Shown: positions 38,974 through 48,304 of the stretch, piece after piece
Numbering within the stretch: position 1 is the first letter of the stretch
How the letters are laid out: every line of letters starts with the position of its first letter
From: Psychrobacter sp. AH5
GTDB lineage: Bacteria; Pseudomonadota; Gammaproteobacteria; Pseudomonadales; Moraxellaceae
Assembly: GCF_040371085.1 (NCBI RefSeq)
Contig: NZ_JAMBMT010000001.1
Span: forward strand, 2,903,973 to 2,967,972
Direction: 5' to 3'
DNA: 64,000 nucleotides
Made by a program: the position numbers and the translations under genes
Notes under the pieces: generated by a model
What the model was told of the DNA's origin: nothing
The model's input: only the letters and a program-made list of their open reading frames with translations
The model's database searches: none

Positions 38974-38990
38974 AGATTTGGTCTTGGCAG

Positions 38991-39011
38991 GTAGGATGCG
39001 CCGCGCGCACC
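38991..39011. repeat. REP-like repeat, left copy
   Basis: GTAGGATGCGCC followed by GCGCGCACC: a 21-base palindromic unit. Its near reverse complement lies at 39092-39112, so the two form an inverted pair upstream of mutY. Confidence 0.6.
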
Positions 39012-39091
39012 GATTAGGAGGTCGCAAATAATCATCGTAGTAGTTCTTTGTTGAAAGATTATGCTTAGTTTTTACAGTTTTACAGTTTTTA

Positions 39092-39112
39092 GGTGCGCTA
39101 GGCGCACCCTAC
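39092..39112. repeat. REP-like repeat, right copy
   Basis: GGTGCGCTAGGCGCACC followed by CTAC, an internal 7-bp perfect palindrome. Reverse complement matches the left copy except at three positions. A GTAGGGT-type head links it to the copy at 63854. Confidence 0.6.
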
Positions 39113-39140
39113 GCGAGTTTATAAAGAATCACCATACATA

Positions 39141-39398
39141 TCAGCGAAATACTTCAGAATGGCTATTAAGTCGAATAAGCTCTACAACCTCATCTTCAAT
39201 ACGATAGATCAGAACTAAATCTGGCTTCACATGGCAATCACGAAATCCCTTCAGATTGCCAGTTAGCGCATGATCACGATACTTGGGTGGCAAAGGCTTG
39301 TTCTTTACTAAACAATAAAGTACTTCAATCAAGCCCTCTGATAACTCTGCTTTTTTAAAATCCTTATCGAATGAACGTGTTCGTCTAACTTTGCGCAT
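39141..39398 (-). CDS. yafQ: YafQ-family type II toxin (RelE/ParE superfamily)
   Basis: 85 residues. The pattern LPPKYRDHALTGNLKGFRDCH followed by PDLVLIYR and RLNSHSEVF is typical of YafQ, a ribosome-dependent mRNA endonuclease; the conserved C-terminal His is in NSHSEVF. The start overlaps the antitoxin stop by 14 bases on the same strand, the usual antitoxin-first order. Confidence 0.82.
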   Translation of the reverse strand: MRKVRRTRSFDKDFKKAELSEGLIEVLYCLVKNKPLPPKYRDHALTGNLKGFRDCHVKPDLVLIYRIEDEVVELIRLNSHSEVFR

Positions 39399-39654
39399 GT
39401 GGCTTTAGCTCCAGCATCTCATCTAAAGAGCTTTCGGTATAGTGGCCGTTTTCAAGCTCTGCTAACGCTTGTAGCGTACTGTTGCTAGGTGCTGGTTGAT
39501 AATCAAAGGATAGGGGTACAGTATTGGTATCTGCTACTTGATTGAGGAACAACTTTATAGCTTGAGAAGGCGTTAAACCATAGCTTTTAAATACTGAAAA
39601 AGCCTTGTCTTTTAATTCTCGATCAAGCCTAATGTTATAGTTAGTCGTCGGCAT
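39385..39654 (-). CDS. dinJ: RelB/DinJ-family antitoxin
   Basis: 89 residues. The N-terminal ribbon-helix-helix (NYNIRLDRELKDKAFSVFKSYGLTPSQAIKLFL) binds DNA and autorepresses the operon; the acidic C-terminus (ESSLDEMLELK) would wrap the toxin. AGGTGAG precedes the ATG. Immediately upstream of and overlapping the yafQ-like toxin gene. Probably a small accessory module. Confidence 0.8.
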   Translation of the reverse strand: MPTTNYNIRLDRELKDKAFSVFKSYGLTPSQAIKLFLNQVADTNTVPLSFDYQPAPSNSTLQALAELENGHYTESSLDEMLELKPHAQS

Positions 39655-39761
39655 TTTCTCACCTATAAATTACGCATGTACATCCAATGTAATGTATTTG
39701 TACTGTTTAATCAAGGCGCTCATTGTCTTCTTTAATTAACGAATACCTTTAAACTGCAATC

Positions 39762-40715
39762 CTACTTCCGATTCTTCCGAGCCCGTTTCTTCCGCAGTCT
39801 TTTTTCTTCAAGTTTGGCTTCTTTTTTGGCCTCAGCCGCTATTCTTTGCTGAGCGACTACTTCTTCTTCCGCCGCCATCATCTCAGGCGTCTCCATAGTA
39901 ATACGACCAAGCGTACCACTACGTAGCTCATTAATGAGAATCTCCGACATCCGATAAGTATCGACGATACCGCCTTTTTTTAGCAGCCCGCGATTGCGTC
40001 CAGCTACTTCAAAGAACTCCCAATCGGTCTGCGGTAGATCCTCAATCTTATAGCGCTCTTTCAGCAATTTAGGATAGTCTTTGATTAAATACTCAGCGGT
40101 ATAGCCTGCCACATCAGCAAAGTCAAAAGCGGTATCACGGATGCCACCCGTCGCTGCCAATCGGTAGCCTGAATGCTCGTTCTCAACTTTTGGCCAGAGC
40201 ATACCGGGCGTGTCATAGAGCATGATACCGCCCTCAAGTTTGATCAGCTGCTGCGATTTAGTGACCGCAGGCTCATTGCCCGTCTTTGCCACCGAGCGAC
40301 CGGCTAAAGTATTGATTAAGGTGGATTTGCCAACGTTGGGAATACCCATAATCATCGCTTTAATCTGACGACCGGACTCTGCTTTATTGGGCATAATACG
40401 CTTGCACAGCTCTACAATTTTATGGACGTCATCGGCCTTATTATCATCGAAAGCTAGTGCTTTGACGCCGTTTTGTGCTTCTAGGTGATCAAGCCATATT
40501 TGCGTACGCTCAGGATCGGCAAGGTCGGCTTTATTAAGAATCTTAATGACCGGTTTTTGCCCGCGCAGGGCAGCGACCATTGGGTTTTCGCTGCTATAAG
40601 GAATACGCGCATCGATGACTTCGATGACGATATCCATCTCTGGCATGATCTCTTTAACTTCATTGCGGGCTTTATTCATGTGTCCGGGGAACCACTGAAT
40701 CGTCTCTTTAACCAT
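39762..40715 (-). CDS. ylqF: Ribosome biogenesis GTPase YlqF (RbgA family)
   Basis: The 317-residue protein is a circularly permuted GTPase: G4 NKADL (about residue 61) comes before G1 GIPNVGKSTL (about 124) and G3 DTPGMLWP, as in YlqF. N-terminus IQWFPGHMNKARNEV is the family signature. Needed for late 50S assembly in other bacteria. A very basic C-terminal tail (KRLRKKRARKNRK) could bind rRNA. Confidence 0.93.
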   Translation of the reverse strand: MVKETIQWFPGHMNKARNEVKEIMPEMDIVIEVIDARIPYSSENPMVAALRGQKPVIKILNKADLADPERTQIWLDHLEAQNGVKALAFDDNKADDVHKIVELCKRIMPNKAESGRQIKAMIMGIPNVGKSTLINTLAGRSVAKTGNEPAVTKSQQLIKLEGGIMLYDTPGMLWPKVENEHSGYRLAATGGIRDTAFDFADVAGYTAEYLIKDYPKLLKERYKIEDLPQTDWEFFEVAGRNRGLLKKGGIVDTYRMSEILINELRSGTLGRITMETPEMMAAEEEVVAQQRIAAEAKKEAKLEEKRLRKKRARKNRK

Positions 40716-40804
40716 TACTTTATTGCCTTATTTTGTAGGGGCCTTTTTTATAAAGGGTGCTATTAATATTTTATATCATTAGCATCAGTTTACTACAGAA
40801 GCGC

Positions 40805-43800
40805 TTATGCCTCGTCAATTTTCTCAGCTTCCTCAGGCGGCAGTGGCGCTAGATAACCGATAAGTAAAATCAAGCTACCTGCTACTAAGAAAGACAGCAC
40901 TCGCCAAATCGCTTCGGTCTGTGACAGATCGACTAGCACCAGCTTGAGCACCACCACGCCGAGTAGTCCGATACCCATAAACCAAGGTGTACGCTTTAAT
41001 TGACGACTAGCAATAATAGTCGCAACTAGGGCAATCAGCGTCCAAAGAATGGTTAGGCCTGTCTGTACTTGTTCGCTATGCCAAGCACCTGCTTCCCAAA
41101 GCGGTGTGCTGATAAAGGCATGTAACGTCCTAACGAGCATACTAGAGACGACCCAAAAGCTAACTAATCCTAAAATGATCAGCATAGGCTTAGGATTAAA
41201 GGCTTTTTTATTGTCCTTGTTATTTGCTAAATCATGCGAATTTACCTCGTTTTTATAGCTAAGATAAAACGCACTTAGTCCATAAATAACCACCAGCCAT
41301 AAGCTAATATCATAGAGATTAAGCAGCGCAAAGTATGGCAAATCCCAAATCACGCCATCATAAGACCAGTTGGTTACGACCACCCAAAGTAAGGTAATAG
41401 GCACGAATAGCTTGGCACAGTCAATCAGCGCGGCTTGCCAGTCAAACCAGTAAACTAATCCTTTCGGTTTTTGAGAATTAATATCATAAGATGTCGCAAA
41501 CTGACTATAACGATAGCTAAGATATAACCCTGCGAGCATCAGCGCTACAGTAATAAGGATAGCCATCACCCCTTTTGAGGCAGGCAAGCCATAATGCACC
41601 GCTGCCGCTAGTACCAAAACGCCAGTAGCTAGCCAACTGGCATTATCAAAACGCGCTAGCTGGTTGTTTTGATACCAAGTTTTTTGCCATAATTGAGCAA
41701 TGACTAACCAAGCGATTATAAAGACGGAAAATAGTGTCCAGTTGACGCTGTTCCACTGATAGTTAAACTCAAACTTTTGGGGCAATTGCAAAATAAGCGC
41801 GGCATAAAATAGCACTAATAAGCCTTGGCTAAGAGGTCTGATCTCTTGCCATGAGCGATAACGATTGACCAGCCAGTAGAGACTTACACTGAGTAGCGAA
41901 GATAAAGCTATCAAACTGGTAGTTGCTACGCGCTGAGAGTCTAACCACTGCTCAAAGCTCGCCACTCCGACATACAATGCCCAAACGACAGCCATAAAAG
42001 TCAAAAAGCTTATGAGTAGTGGACTACGCCAAACAATAGTAAAAGCGCTACCTTCTTTATCGATACTGCTCAACCACTGATGAGCCGCTTGCTCGCTAAT
42101 GCCTAAATCTTTGGCATAAGGGGTAACAGAGTCGCGGGTCTGCTGCTCCGTACTGGTTTTTTGCGCAGTAGGGTTAGACTTTACTAAACGATGCATAGTA
42201 GGCGAGTTATTGGCTCGCAAAATAAACAGGGCAGCCAACAACGCTATGGCAGACACACTTATCGCTAAAGTCGGATAATTATCATAAGAGAAAAATAGCG
42301 TTATCATGAGCATAACGATACTAACCAATTGTAGCAATAAGCCAAATAGCACCGACCAAGCGCGCAAGGAGCGACGACCGAACCACACTAACGCCAGCCC
42401 CTGCACCGACCAGCCAAAAGCGATCCATTCAGCGTCCAAAGCTAATGGTATCACTAAGGCCAAAAAGCCAAAGCCTAGTGCTAGCATACCTTCGGTTATC
42501 AAGGCATAGTTTTTACTACGCTTAACAAATACTAAGCCAAGCCCTAAATAAATCGCTGCCAAAATCGCGCTAGTAACCGTCAAAGCGTTAGGGATATCGT
42601 TTAATAGCGCTGAAAATAAGCCAAAAGCGAGTAGCGGTACGGAGAACAGCAAGCCGCTATCGATAGGAAATAAATACAAGCCATTTGCTGATTTAGAGGT
42701 CTTGAGCGTTTGAGCGTTTATTAACTTAGCAGCCGCTTCGCTATCCCTGTCGCTAAGCTGATTATAAGCAATGATTTGCTGCGCATAACGAATGACCACG
42801 AACAGATAGAGTGCCAAATGTAGCGCCACTAATCCTACTAAGGTCCAACGCTGCGATTCGATGACTGCGGTTAGGTTTTCGCTGAGACCCCAATAGTAAG
42901 CGAGTATAAAGGTCACTAGCGCCCCGAATAAATTGAGCACTTTCCAAGTGCGATAATGGGCGATGATAGCGATAGTGACGTTGAGCAGTAGATAATAGCT
43001 AAATAATGCGCTCAAGCTGCCAGTATCGTCAGCGGTCAATATCGGCGCAAAAAACCCTCCAGATAAAGCTAACAATGCTAAAGGAAAAGCGTTTTGCCGT
43101 ACCGCTAAGCCGATAGTAAGGGCCGATAATACTCCTAAACCGATAAAGCTTGGCAGGCTTGGCAGCACCTCATAGACGCTATAGGCAAAAAAGGTGGTCA
43201 AGTAAGCTATGGCTAGGCCTGCGCCTTGTAGCGTGATGCCATAGGCAAAGCGCTTTTTGGCGAGTTTAAGTCCCAATGCTGCTAAGGCTAAACCAATAAT
43301 GCCTATCGCTATTAGCTTAGAGGTAATCGACATCTCGATATAGTCGCTGAGCAAACGTAGCAATAATACTACGCCGACCAGTAACACGATAACGCCCACG
43401 CGCACCACGAGATTACCACCAAAAAACCAGTTTTTGAGCGAATAAAAAATCGAGGTGACGATAGGTAGGGATTGCTCGTCGGGTTCTATAGTCGAAGGCG
43501 GGGAAGCTGTTACTGTTGATGTAGCATTGCTAGCTGAGGTTTCAGAGGCAGCGGTATTTAAACCATTAGTAGTGTTTGCTAGTTGTATTTTATTAGAGGA
43601 TGAGGCAGGTAAGGGTGGCGGTAGCGTCATTCCAGTTTCACGCTCTAAATCATAGCTTTTGATTTCAGTATTAATACTAGCTTCAGTATAAAAATCAGTA
43701 TCAGAAGTAGACGCTAATGTATCATCGCTATGATGTTTGTCTAGTTTATCTTGCAGGCGTAAAACTTCATTGCGTAGCTCGATAAGCTGATTATTTAACT

Positions 43801-43858
43801 TATTGTGCAGCACCAAAACAATGATCAGTAATACAATAAAGCTTGTCCAACCTAGCAT
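40805..43858 (-). CDS. DUF2339 multi-spanning membrane protein
   Basis: 1017 residues from the ATG at 43858; a GTG nine bases upstream is the alternative. N-terminal membrane anchor and coiled coil (residues about 15-45), a polar Ser/Thr linker, then about 25 or more hydrophobic segments with the DUF2339 marks (RVGVIVLLVGVVLLLRLL, GFFAPILT). Members are called hypothetical membrane proteins; transport or stress links are unproven. It ends next to ylqF with 89 bases between. Confidence 0.83.
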   Translation of the reverse strand: MLGWTSFIVLLIIVLVLHNKLNNQLIELRNEVLRLQDKLDKHHSDDTLASTSDTDFYTEASINTEIKSYDLERETGMTLPPPLPASSSNKIQLANTTNGLNTAASETSASNATSTVTASPPSTIEPDEQSLPIVTSIFYSLKNWFFGGNLVVRVGVIVLLVGVVLLLRLLSDYIEMSITSKLIAIGIIGLALAALGLKLAKKRFAYGITLQGAGLAIAYLTTFFAYSVYEVLPSLPSFIGLGVLSALTIGLAVRQNAFPLALLALSGGFFAPILTADDTGSLSALFSYYLLLNVTIAIIAHYRTWKVLNLFGALVTFILAYYWGLSENLTAVIESQRWTLVGLVALHLALYLFVVIRYAQQIIAYNQLSDRDSEAAAKLINAQTLKTSKSANGLYLFPIDSGLLFSVPLLAFGLFSALLNDIPNALTVTSAILAAIYLGLGLVFVKRSKNYALITEGMLALGFGFLALVIPLALDAEWIAFGWSVQGLALVWFGRRSLRAWSVLFGLLLQLVSIVMLMITLFFSYDNYPTLAISVSAIALLAALFILRANNSPTMHRLVKSNPTAQKTSTEQQTRDSVTPYAKDLGISEQAAHQWLSSIDKEGSAFTIVWRSPLLISFLTFMAVVWALYVGVASFEQWLDSQRVATTSLIALSSLLSVSLYWLVNRYRSWQEIRPLSQGLLVLFYAALILQLPQKFEFNYQWNSVNWTLFSVFIIAWLVIAQLWQKTWYQNNQLARFDNASWLATGVLVLAAAVHYGLPASKGVMAILITVALMLAGLYLSYRYSQFATSYDINSQKPKGLVYWFDWQAALIDCAKLFVPITLLWVVVTNWSYDGVIWDLPYFALLNLYDISLWLVVIYGLSAFYLSYKNEVNSHDLANNKDNKKAFNPKPMLIILGLVSFWVVSSMLVRTLHAFISTPLWEAGAWHSEQVQTGLTILWTLIALVATIIASRQLKRTPWFMGIGLLGVVVLKLVLVDLSQTEAIWRVLSFLVAGSLILLIGYLAPLPPEEAEKIDEA

Positions 43859-43975
43859 TGCTATCACTCAACTCATCTTATAATAAAGCGATGATGACGC
43901 TATTTTGTGTTTATTACAACAGAGTTTATGGTTAAGGTTTTTTAAATATGAGTTTATAATTTACTTTTAACCCAT

Positions 43976-44007
43976 AAAAAAACAGAGTATGACTAGCATA
44001 CTCTGTT
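43976..44007 (-). terminator. Rho-independent terminator after the dienelactone hydrolase gene
   Basis: Minus-strand 11-bp stem AACAGAGTATG/CATACTCTGTT, 5-nt loop, then seven T; the T-run is read on the minus strand. Confidence 0.85.
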
Positions 44008-44048
44008 GTAGATAAATAAAGCGCTTGAACTCATTGATTAAAACCAGC

Positions 44049-44789
44049 TTATGAGCCTAAGTTAGTTTTCATTAAGTCCATCATTTTATCCCAGCTGTCT
44101 TTAGCGGCTTTTTCGTTATAACCCAGATCCACATCGTTATTGGCAGCGCGCTCATCAGCATGCGGATTACTAAAGCCGTGTTTAGCGCCTTCATAGACAT
44201 CGACGGTATAATCAGCGCCGACTTTATCCATCTCTTGTTTGAAGTCATCGACCGCATCCATAGACACCATACTATCCTCACCGCCATGCGCGACCAATAC
44301 TTTGGCTTTGAACTTGTCATCGGCTGGCTGCTTAGCAGATAAGTTACCATGGAAAGTGGCGACAGCTTTGAGCGGCATACCTTCACGCGCCATATCTAAG
44401 ACGATTTTGCCACCGAAGCAATAACCAATCGCGCCTAAGTTGTCGCCATTAACGCCCATTTGATCGGCAAAATCATTGAGAATTAAGCGGCAGCGATCCA
44501 TTAGCATGTCTTGATCCGCTAGCACTTGCTCCATCCACATATTGGCCATAGCCGCATCGGTAGTGAGCTTGCCCTCGCCGTAGACATCCATCGCTACCGC
44601 CGCGTAGCCGGCTTTAGCTAGACGCTCAACGACAGATTTGGGATAATCAACCACGCCCCACCATTCTGGAGCCACCAAGATACCGGCTACTGGCTTATCG
44701 TCTGAAGCGTTTTCTGGCAAGGCCATATAGCTGATTAGCTCAACGCCATTTTCGGTTGTACTTATTAATTCTAACGTCTTAATTGACAT
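44049..44789 (-). CDS. Dienelactone hydrolase family protein
   Basis: 246-residue alpha/beta hydrolase with the DLH catalytic triad: Cys in GAIGYCFGGKI (about residue 123), Asp in VLVAHGGEDSMV and His in GAKHGFSNP. Dienelactone hydrolase of the chlorocatechol pathway is the named member, but many paralogues are general hydrolases; no catabolic genes are nearby. AAAAGGAC lies upstream of the ATG. Confidence 0.88.
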   Translation of the reverse strand: MSIKTLELISTTENGVELISYMALPENASDDKPVAGILVAPEWWGVVDYPKSVVERLAKAGYAAVAMDVYGEGKLTTDAAMANMWMEQVLADQDMLMDRCRLILNDFADQMGVNGDNLGAIGYCFGGKIVLDMAREGMPLKAVATFHGNLSAKQPADDKFKAKVLVAHGGEDSMVSMDAVDDFKQEMDKVGADYTVDVYEGAKHGFSNPHADERAANNDVDLGYNEKAAKDSWDKMMDLMKTNLGS

Positions 44790-44974
44790 AATATTGTCCT
44801 TTTTAAGTGATGAGTTTTTGTATTATATTTCTATTTATAGAAGAGCTTATAGCACCGCCTCTTTATTACTCAACCACCTTAACGCCCATAACGGATAAAA
44901 ACAGCTATAATACTGTAACGCTGTTTATCAAAATGGTTCTTGCTAACCCAAAGATCTGAAACTATGGCTACTCT

Positions 44975-45538
44975 ATGAGGTTAAATTTGTTGTCTCTACC
45001 CAAAGCAGAATATCAAGCCAATCTAGCTGTAGACTCAGAAGATAAAATTGAGTCTACCGACACTTTGCGTCCGCAGTTTTGGTCCAACTATAACCTTGAT
45101 GAGCTGAATCATAGCGAATGGGAAGCGCTGTGTGATGGCTGTGGCTGCTGCTGCTTGATCAAATATATTGATGAAGATGAAGACGGCAATGTAGATGAGC
45201 AATTGGTGGAGTATACCGATGTGGCCTGCCAGCTGATGAACTGCGAGACCGGCTACTGCCAGCATTACGATACCCGCCAACAGTATGTCCCCGACTGTAT
45301 TCAACTGACTATTGATAAGCTGCCGACTATGATGTGGCTGCCAGCGCACTGCGCCTATAAGCGTCTGTATAAAGGACAAGCGCTACCCAGTTGGCATTTA
45401 TTATTGACAAAAGATGCCGTAGCGACTCAGCAGCAAATGCGCGCGGCCAATATTGGCGTAGCAGGGCGCTGTATCTCTGAGATTGGCATGGCAGATGAAG
45501 AGATGGAAGAGCGGGTGGTCAATTGGGTCACGCCTTAA
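44975..45538 (+). CDS. ycgN: YcgN family cysteine cluster protein
   Basis: 187 residues. The conserved FWxxxxLDELNHSEWEALCDGCGCCC region opens the domain, with further Cys in VACQLMNCETGYCQHYDTR and VPDCIQL, then TMMWLPAHCAYKRLYKG. The UPF0153/YkgJ-like Cys pattern suggests metal or cluster binding; function unknown. Convergent with the DUF4105 gene, 17 bases between stops. Confidence 0.82.
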   Translation: MRLNLLSLPKAEYQANLAVDSEDKIESTDTLRPQFWSNYNLDELNHSEWEALCDGCGCCCLIKYIDEDEDGNVDEQLVEYTDVACQLMNCETGYCQHYDTRQQYVPDCIQLTIDKLPTMMWLPAHCAYKRLYKGQALPSWHLLLTKDAVATQQQMRAANIGVAGRCISEIGMADEEMEERVVNWVTP

Positions 45539-45555
45539 CTGATCATTGTTTAAGT

Positions 45556-46863
45556 TTAATTTGAGACGATAGCAGCTGATTTAGCTTGTACTTCCGCCTC
45601 TAACTGCGAATCATCCAATGGCGGTATCGGTAACCCTTGACGAATTTGCTCGGAGAATTTTTGACTATTATCAATAAGCTGCGCATCAGAGCTGTTTTTG
45701 TCAAATTGATTATCAAAGCCGCGAACTTTGCGATTGATATGGGTACGCTCATACCACTTATCCATCGACCATGGCTGCCCTTGCTCGGTGGGATTAGCAT
45801 CTAACATGCCAATATCAAACATATAATTAGGCAACCAGCCCGAAACCCAAATCCGGTAATCCCACGGTAGCCTATCACCGCTGACAATGCGCGCCATATA
45901 AAAAATAATATTAGTACAGTTGCTAGTGAAAGTATTGTACCAAGCAGGCGCAGCGACCAGCTCATCAGCGGCTTGTAGATACGACTCAAATAAGGCAGTC
46001 ACCTCATGCTTTTGCAAATGACTGACTGGAAATAAGTAAACCTGCTCACCGCGCGCATTGCTACGAGTGTAGAGAATATCGCGCTCCTCTGCTGCAATAA
46101 GGCTAAGCTCAAAGCGCCGAAAAAACCCAGCAAAGGCGGAGAAAGACTCATGCTGCTCTTTACGAATCTCAAAGGAAAAGGCTAGCGGTCTATCGTCCTC
46201 AAAGCGAAAACTCACTAGCGTATGAGCAATCAGCGGCCCCATCCAATAAGAGTTAGTCACATCAATGCCTGACAATTTGGACATATCAACAGTGCGTGTC
46301 TGCCAGCGCTCATTGGCTAGGATCTTTAAAGGCTCCTCAGCCGCGCTATCTGTTTGTTCAGCAAGGTACCAATCAAAGTTACGCACGTTAGTAAAGGTAA
46401 TCAGATTGGGGTTATTAGCGTCGCGGCTATAGGACAATACTTCGCTGACCTCCGGCTGCCAATCGCGCTGTGCTTTAGCTTCAATAGAAAAAAACCAGCC
46501 AACGCCTATTAGCCAAAGCCCACTATATAAAACCGTCAAAAATTTGCTTAGCTTTTTGGTTTTAAGACTCTCATGAGTTATCTTATTGACAAGTTTTGGT
46601 GCATATTGCAGCAGCGTTATTGAGACTAGTAAACCAGCAATCAACACAGTAGCGAGCCAAGTGATAGGACTGAGCGCGCCGAACTGATACCAAAGCGCTA
46701 ATACTAACCAAAGCGCCGATAGCAGTAGCGCTATGAGAATAAAAAAACGCACTAGCTTATAGAGTAAGCGCTGGGGCTGATGGTCTTTTGTTTCAGGGTG
46801 AGAGCTAGCATGGGCGTGGCTACGAGGCGACAATAGCTTGGATAAAAATGAGCGACGTGACAT
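45556..46863 (-). CDS. DUF4105 domain membrane protein
   Basis: 435 residues. Two to four membrane segments in the first 150 residues, then a periplasmic-looking domain with the DUF4105 motif: YNTFTSNCTNIIFYMARIV and WLPNYMFDIGMLD, with the invariant SNCT region as a candidate Cys nucleophile, and a preceding FRFEDDRPLAFSFEIR/AAEERDI block. From memory, a DUF4105 protein has been reported as an alternative lipoprotein N-acyltransferase (Lnb); I cannot verify it here, and a conventional lnt also lies nearby. Confidence 0.75.
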   Translation of the reverse strand: MSRRSFLSKLLSPRSHAHASSHPETKDHQPQRLLYKLVRFFILIALLLSALWLVLALWYQFGALSPITWLATVLIAGLLVSITLLQYAPKLVNKITHESLKTKKLSKFLTVLYSGLWLIGVGWFFSIEAKAQRDWQPEVSEVLSYSRDANNPNLITFTNVRNFDWYLAEQTDSAAEEPLKILANERWQTRTVDMSKLSGIDVTNSYWMGPLIAHTLVSFRFEDDRPLAFSFEIRKEQHESFSAFAGFFRRFELSLIAAEERDILYTRSNARGEQVYLFPVSHLQKHEVTALFESYLQAADELVAAPAWYNTFTSNCTNIIFYMARIVSGDRLPWDYRIWVSGWLPNYMFDIGMLDANPTEQGQPWSMDKWYERTHINRKVRGFDNQFDKNSSDAQLIDNSQKFSEQIRQGLPIPPLDDSQLEAEVQAKSAAIVSN

Positions 46864-47131
46864 AGGCGTAAATTACGTAAATGAATAGTTTGACCATAGC
46901 AAAGTTTCTAACACACTGACAGTACAATTTGAATAAATTTTTCGTTGAATGTCGCTTTGCCTTGGGATAAAGTGAAGCTAAATAAGGTGTAAATTTGGGC
47001 TATTGTTGAATAGCGGTTTTTATTTGCTATTTTAACCCCATGTAGTTTGAGGTTTATAAAATTCAGTTTAGTAAAAGATTTATAGCGGTTATTTATATAT
47101 TAATAAACTTAAGAGGTTAACTCACATCACT

Positions 47132-48031
47132 ATGTCTGATGATGCTCCCAGTCCGAGTAGTTGGTCGATGCGTGGCTTAAAACGCTGGCTATCGACTGCC
47201 CCCGAAACCCGTGATGAACTGATTAGCTTAGTACAGCAGTCGCGTCAGTTTTTAGAGCCTGATACCGTTGATATGTTAGAGGGCGTATTAGATCTACCGG
47301 CGACACAAGTACGCGAAATTATGACCCCGCGTCCGCAAGTGGTTGGCTTGCACGAAAGCACTAGCCTCAAAGAGGTTATGGATATTATTCTTGAGACCAC
47401 TCATTCGCGTTATCCGGTGTTTGATAGTCAAGATGATGACGCCGTTATCGGCATTTTATTAGCCAAAGATTTGATCCCTATCCTTGTGCATATGGTGCGC
47501 GATGAAGAGGATAAAATCGATAGCAAACGCCTAAAAGATTTGGTACGTCAGCCGCTCTACATTAGCGAGACGTCACGCTCTGATACTTTGCTGCGCTCAT
47601 TGCAGCGTACGCAAGTACATATGGCAATCGTGGTTGATGAGTTTGGTAACTTTGCAGGCGTAGTCACTATGGAGGATCTGCTTGAGGAGATCGTCGGTGA
47701 TATCGTCGATGAGCATGACGATTTTGATGAAGACAGCGACATCAATAATATCGTGGCACACCCCGAAAAACCTAATACTTGGCGCGTACAAGCCTCTACA
47801 GTGATAGAGGACTGTAATGACGAGCTTGGGAGTCACTTTGATGATACGGATGTCGATACCATGGGCGGCCTGGTGATGCAAGCTCTTGGCTACGTCAGTG
47901 ATTTAGAGGGTGAGAGTGTGATAATAGATGATTGGCAAATCACTATCACTGATGTTGAGGGGCGCTCGATTAATAATTTGGAGCTGACTAAGACCGGTGC
48001 CGGTAGTCATCTGTTGATAGGCAGTCACTAA
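47132..48031 (+). CDS. corC: CorC/HlyC family transporter-associated protein with CBS domains
   Basis: 299 residues. Central tandem CBS domains (VREIMTPRPQVVGLHESTSL, RYPVFDSQ; FVVDEFGNFAGVVTMEDLLEEIVG-like second unit) and a C-terminal CorC_HlyC transporter-associated domain (DTMGGLVMQALGYV). No membrane segment, as for CorC/YbeX. In E. coli it lies upstream of lnt (as here) and is linked to magnesium/cobalt resistance or ribosome maturation. A strong terminator follows, so it is probably not co-transcribed with lnt. Confidence 0.9.
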   Translation: MSDDAPSPSSWSMRGLKRWLSTAPETRDELISLVQQSRQFLEPDTVDMLEGVLDLPATQVREIMTPRPQVVGLHESTSLKEVMDIILETTHSRYPVFDSQDDDAVIGILLAKDLIPILVHMVRDEEDKIDSKRLKDLVRQPLYISETSRSDTLLRSLQRTQVHMAIVVDEFGNFAGVVTMEDLLEEIVGDIVDEHDDFDEDSDINNIVAHPEKPNTWRVQASTVIEDCNDELGSHFDDTDVDTMGGLVMQALGYVSDLEGESVIIDDWQITITDVEGRSINNLELTKTGAGSHLLIGSH

Positions 48032-48059
48032 TAGCGCTAGACAAGCTCGCTTTAAGGTT

Positions 48060-48091
48060 AATAAAAACACGATTGCGATCGTGTTTTTATT
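48060..48091 (+). terminator. Rho-independent terminator after corC
   Basis: A perfect 14-bp stem AATAAAAACACGAT/ATCGTGTTTTTATT with loop TGCG, 29 bases after the corC stop. Confidence 0.88.
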
Positions 48092-48304
48092 GTTTCTAAT
48101 TGCTAAAAATACAGTATTCTAAAAACGCCGTTATTGCTAACAACCCTAGATAAAGAGTTTATGTGAGAGGATAGTTCCAGCGAGAACGCTACGCAATTTA
48201 TCCCCTTTGCCGCAACAGACTGTTATTATAGGCGGATTTAATTTTTCGCTACTAAAGATAGTTTTACTAATAGACTAAAAGATTTAAAACTTGGATAATT
48301 TGCT

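Noticed and set aside
38974..39027. Longer N-terminus for MutY
   Set aside because: The extension reads through the REP-like repeat and has an Arg/Cys-rich, non-family sequence; the ATG at 38973 gives a normal start.
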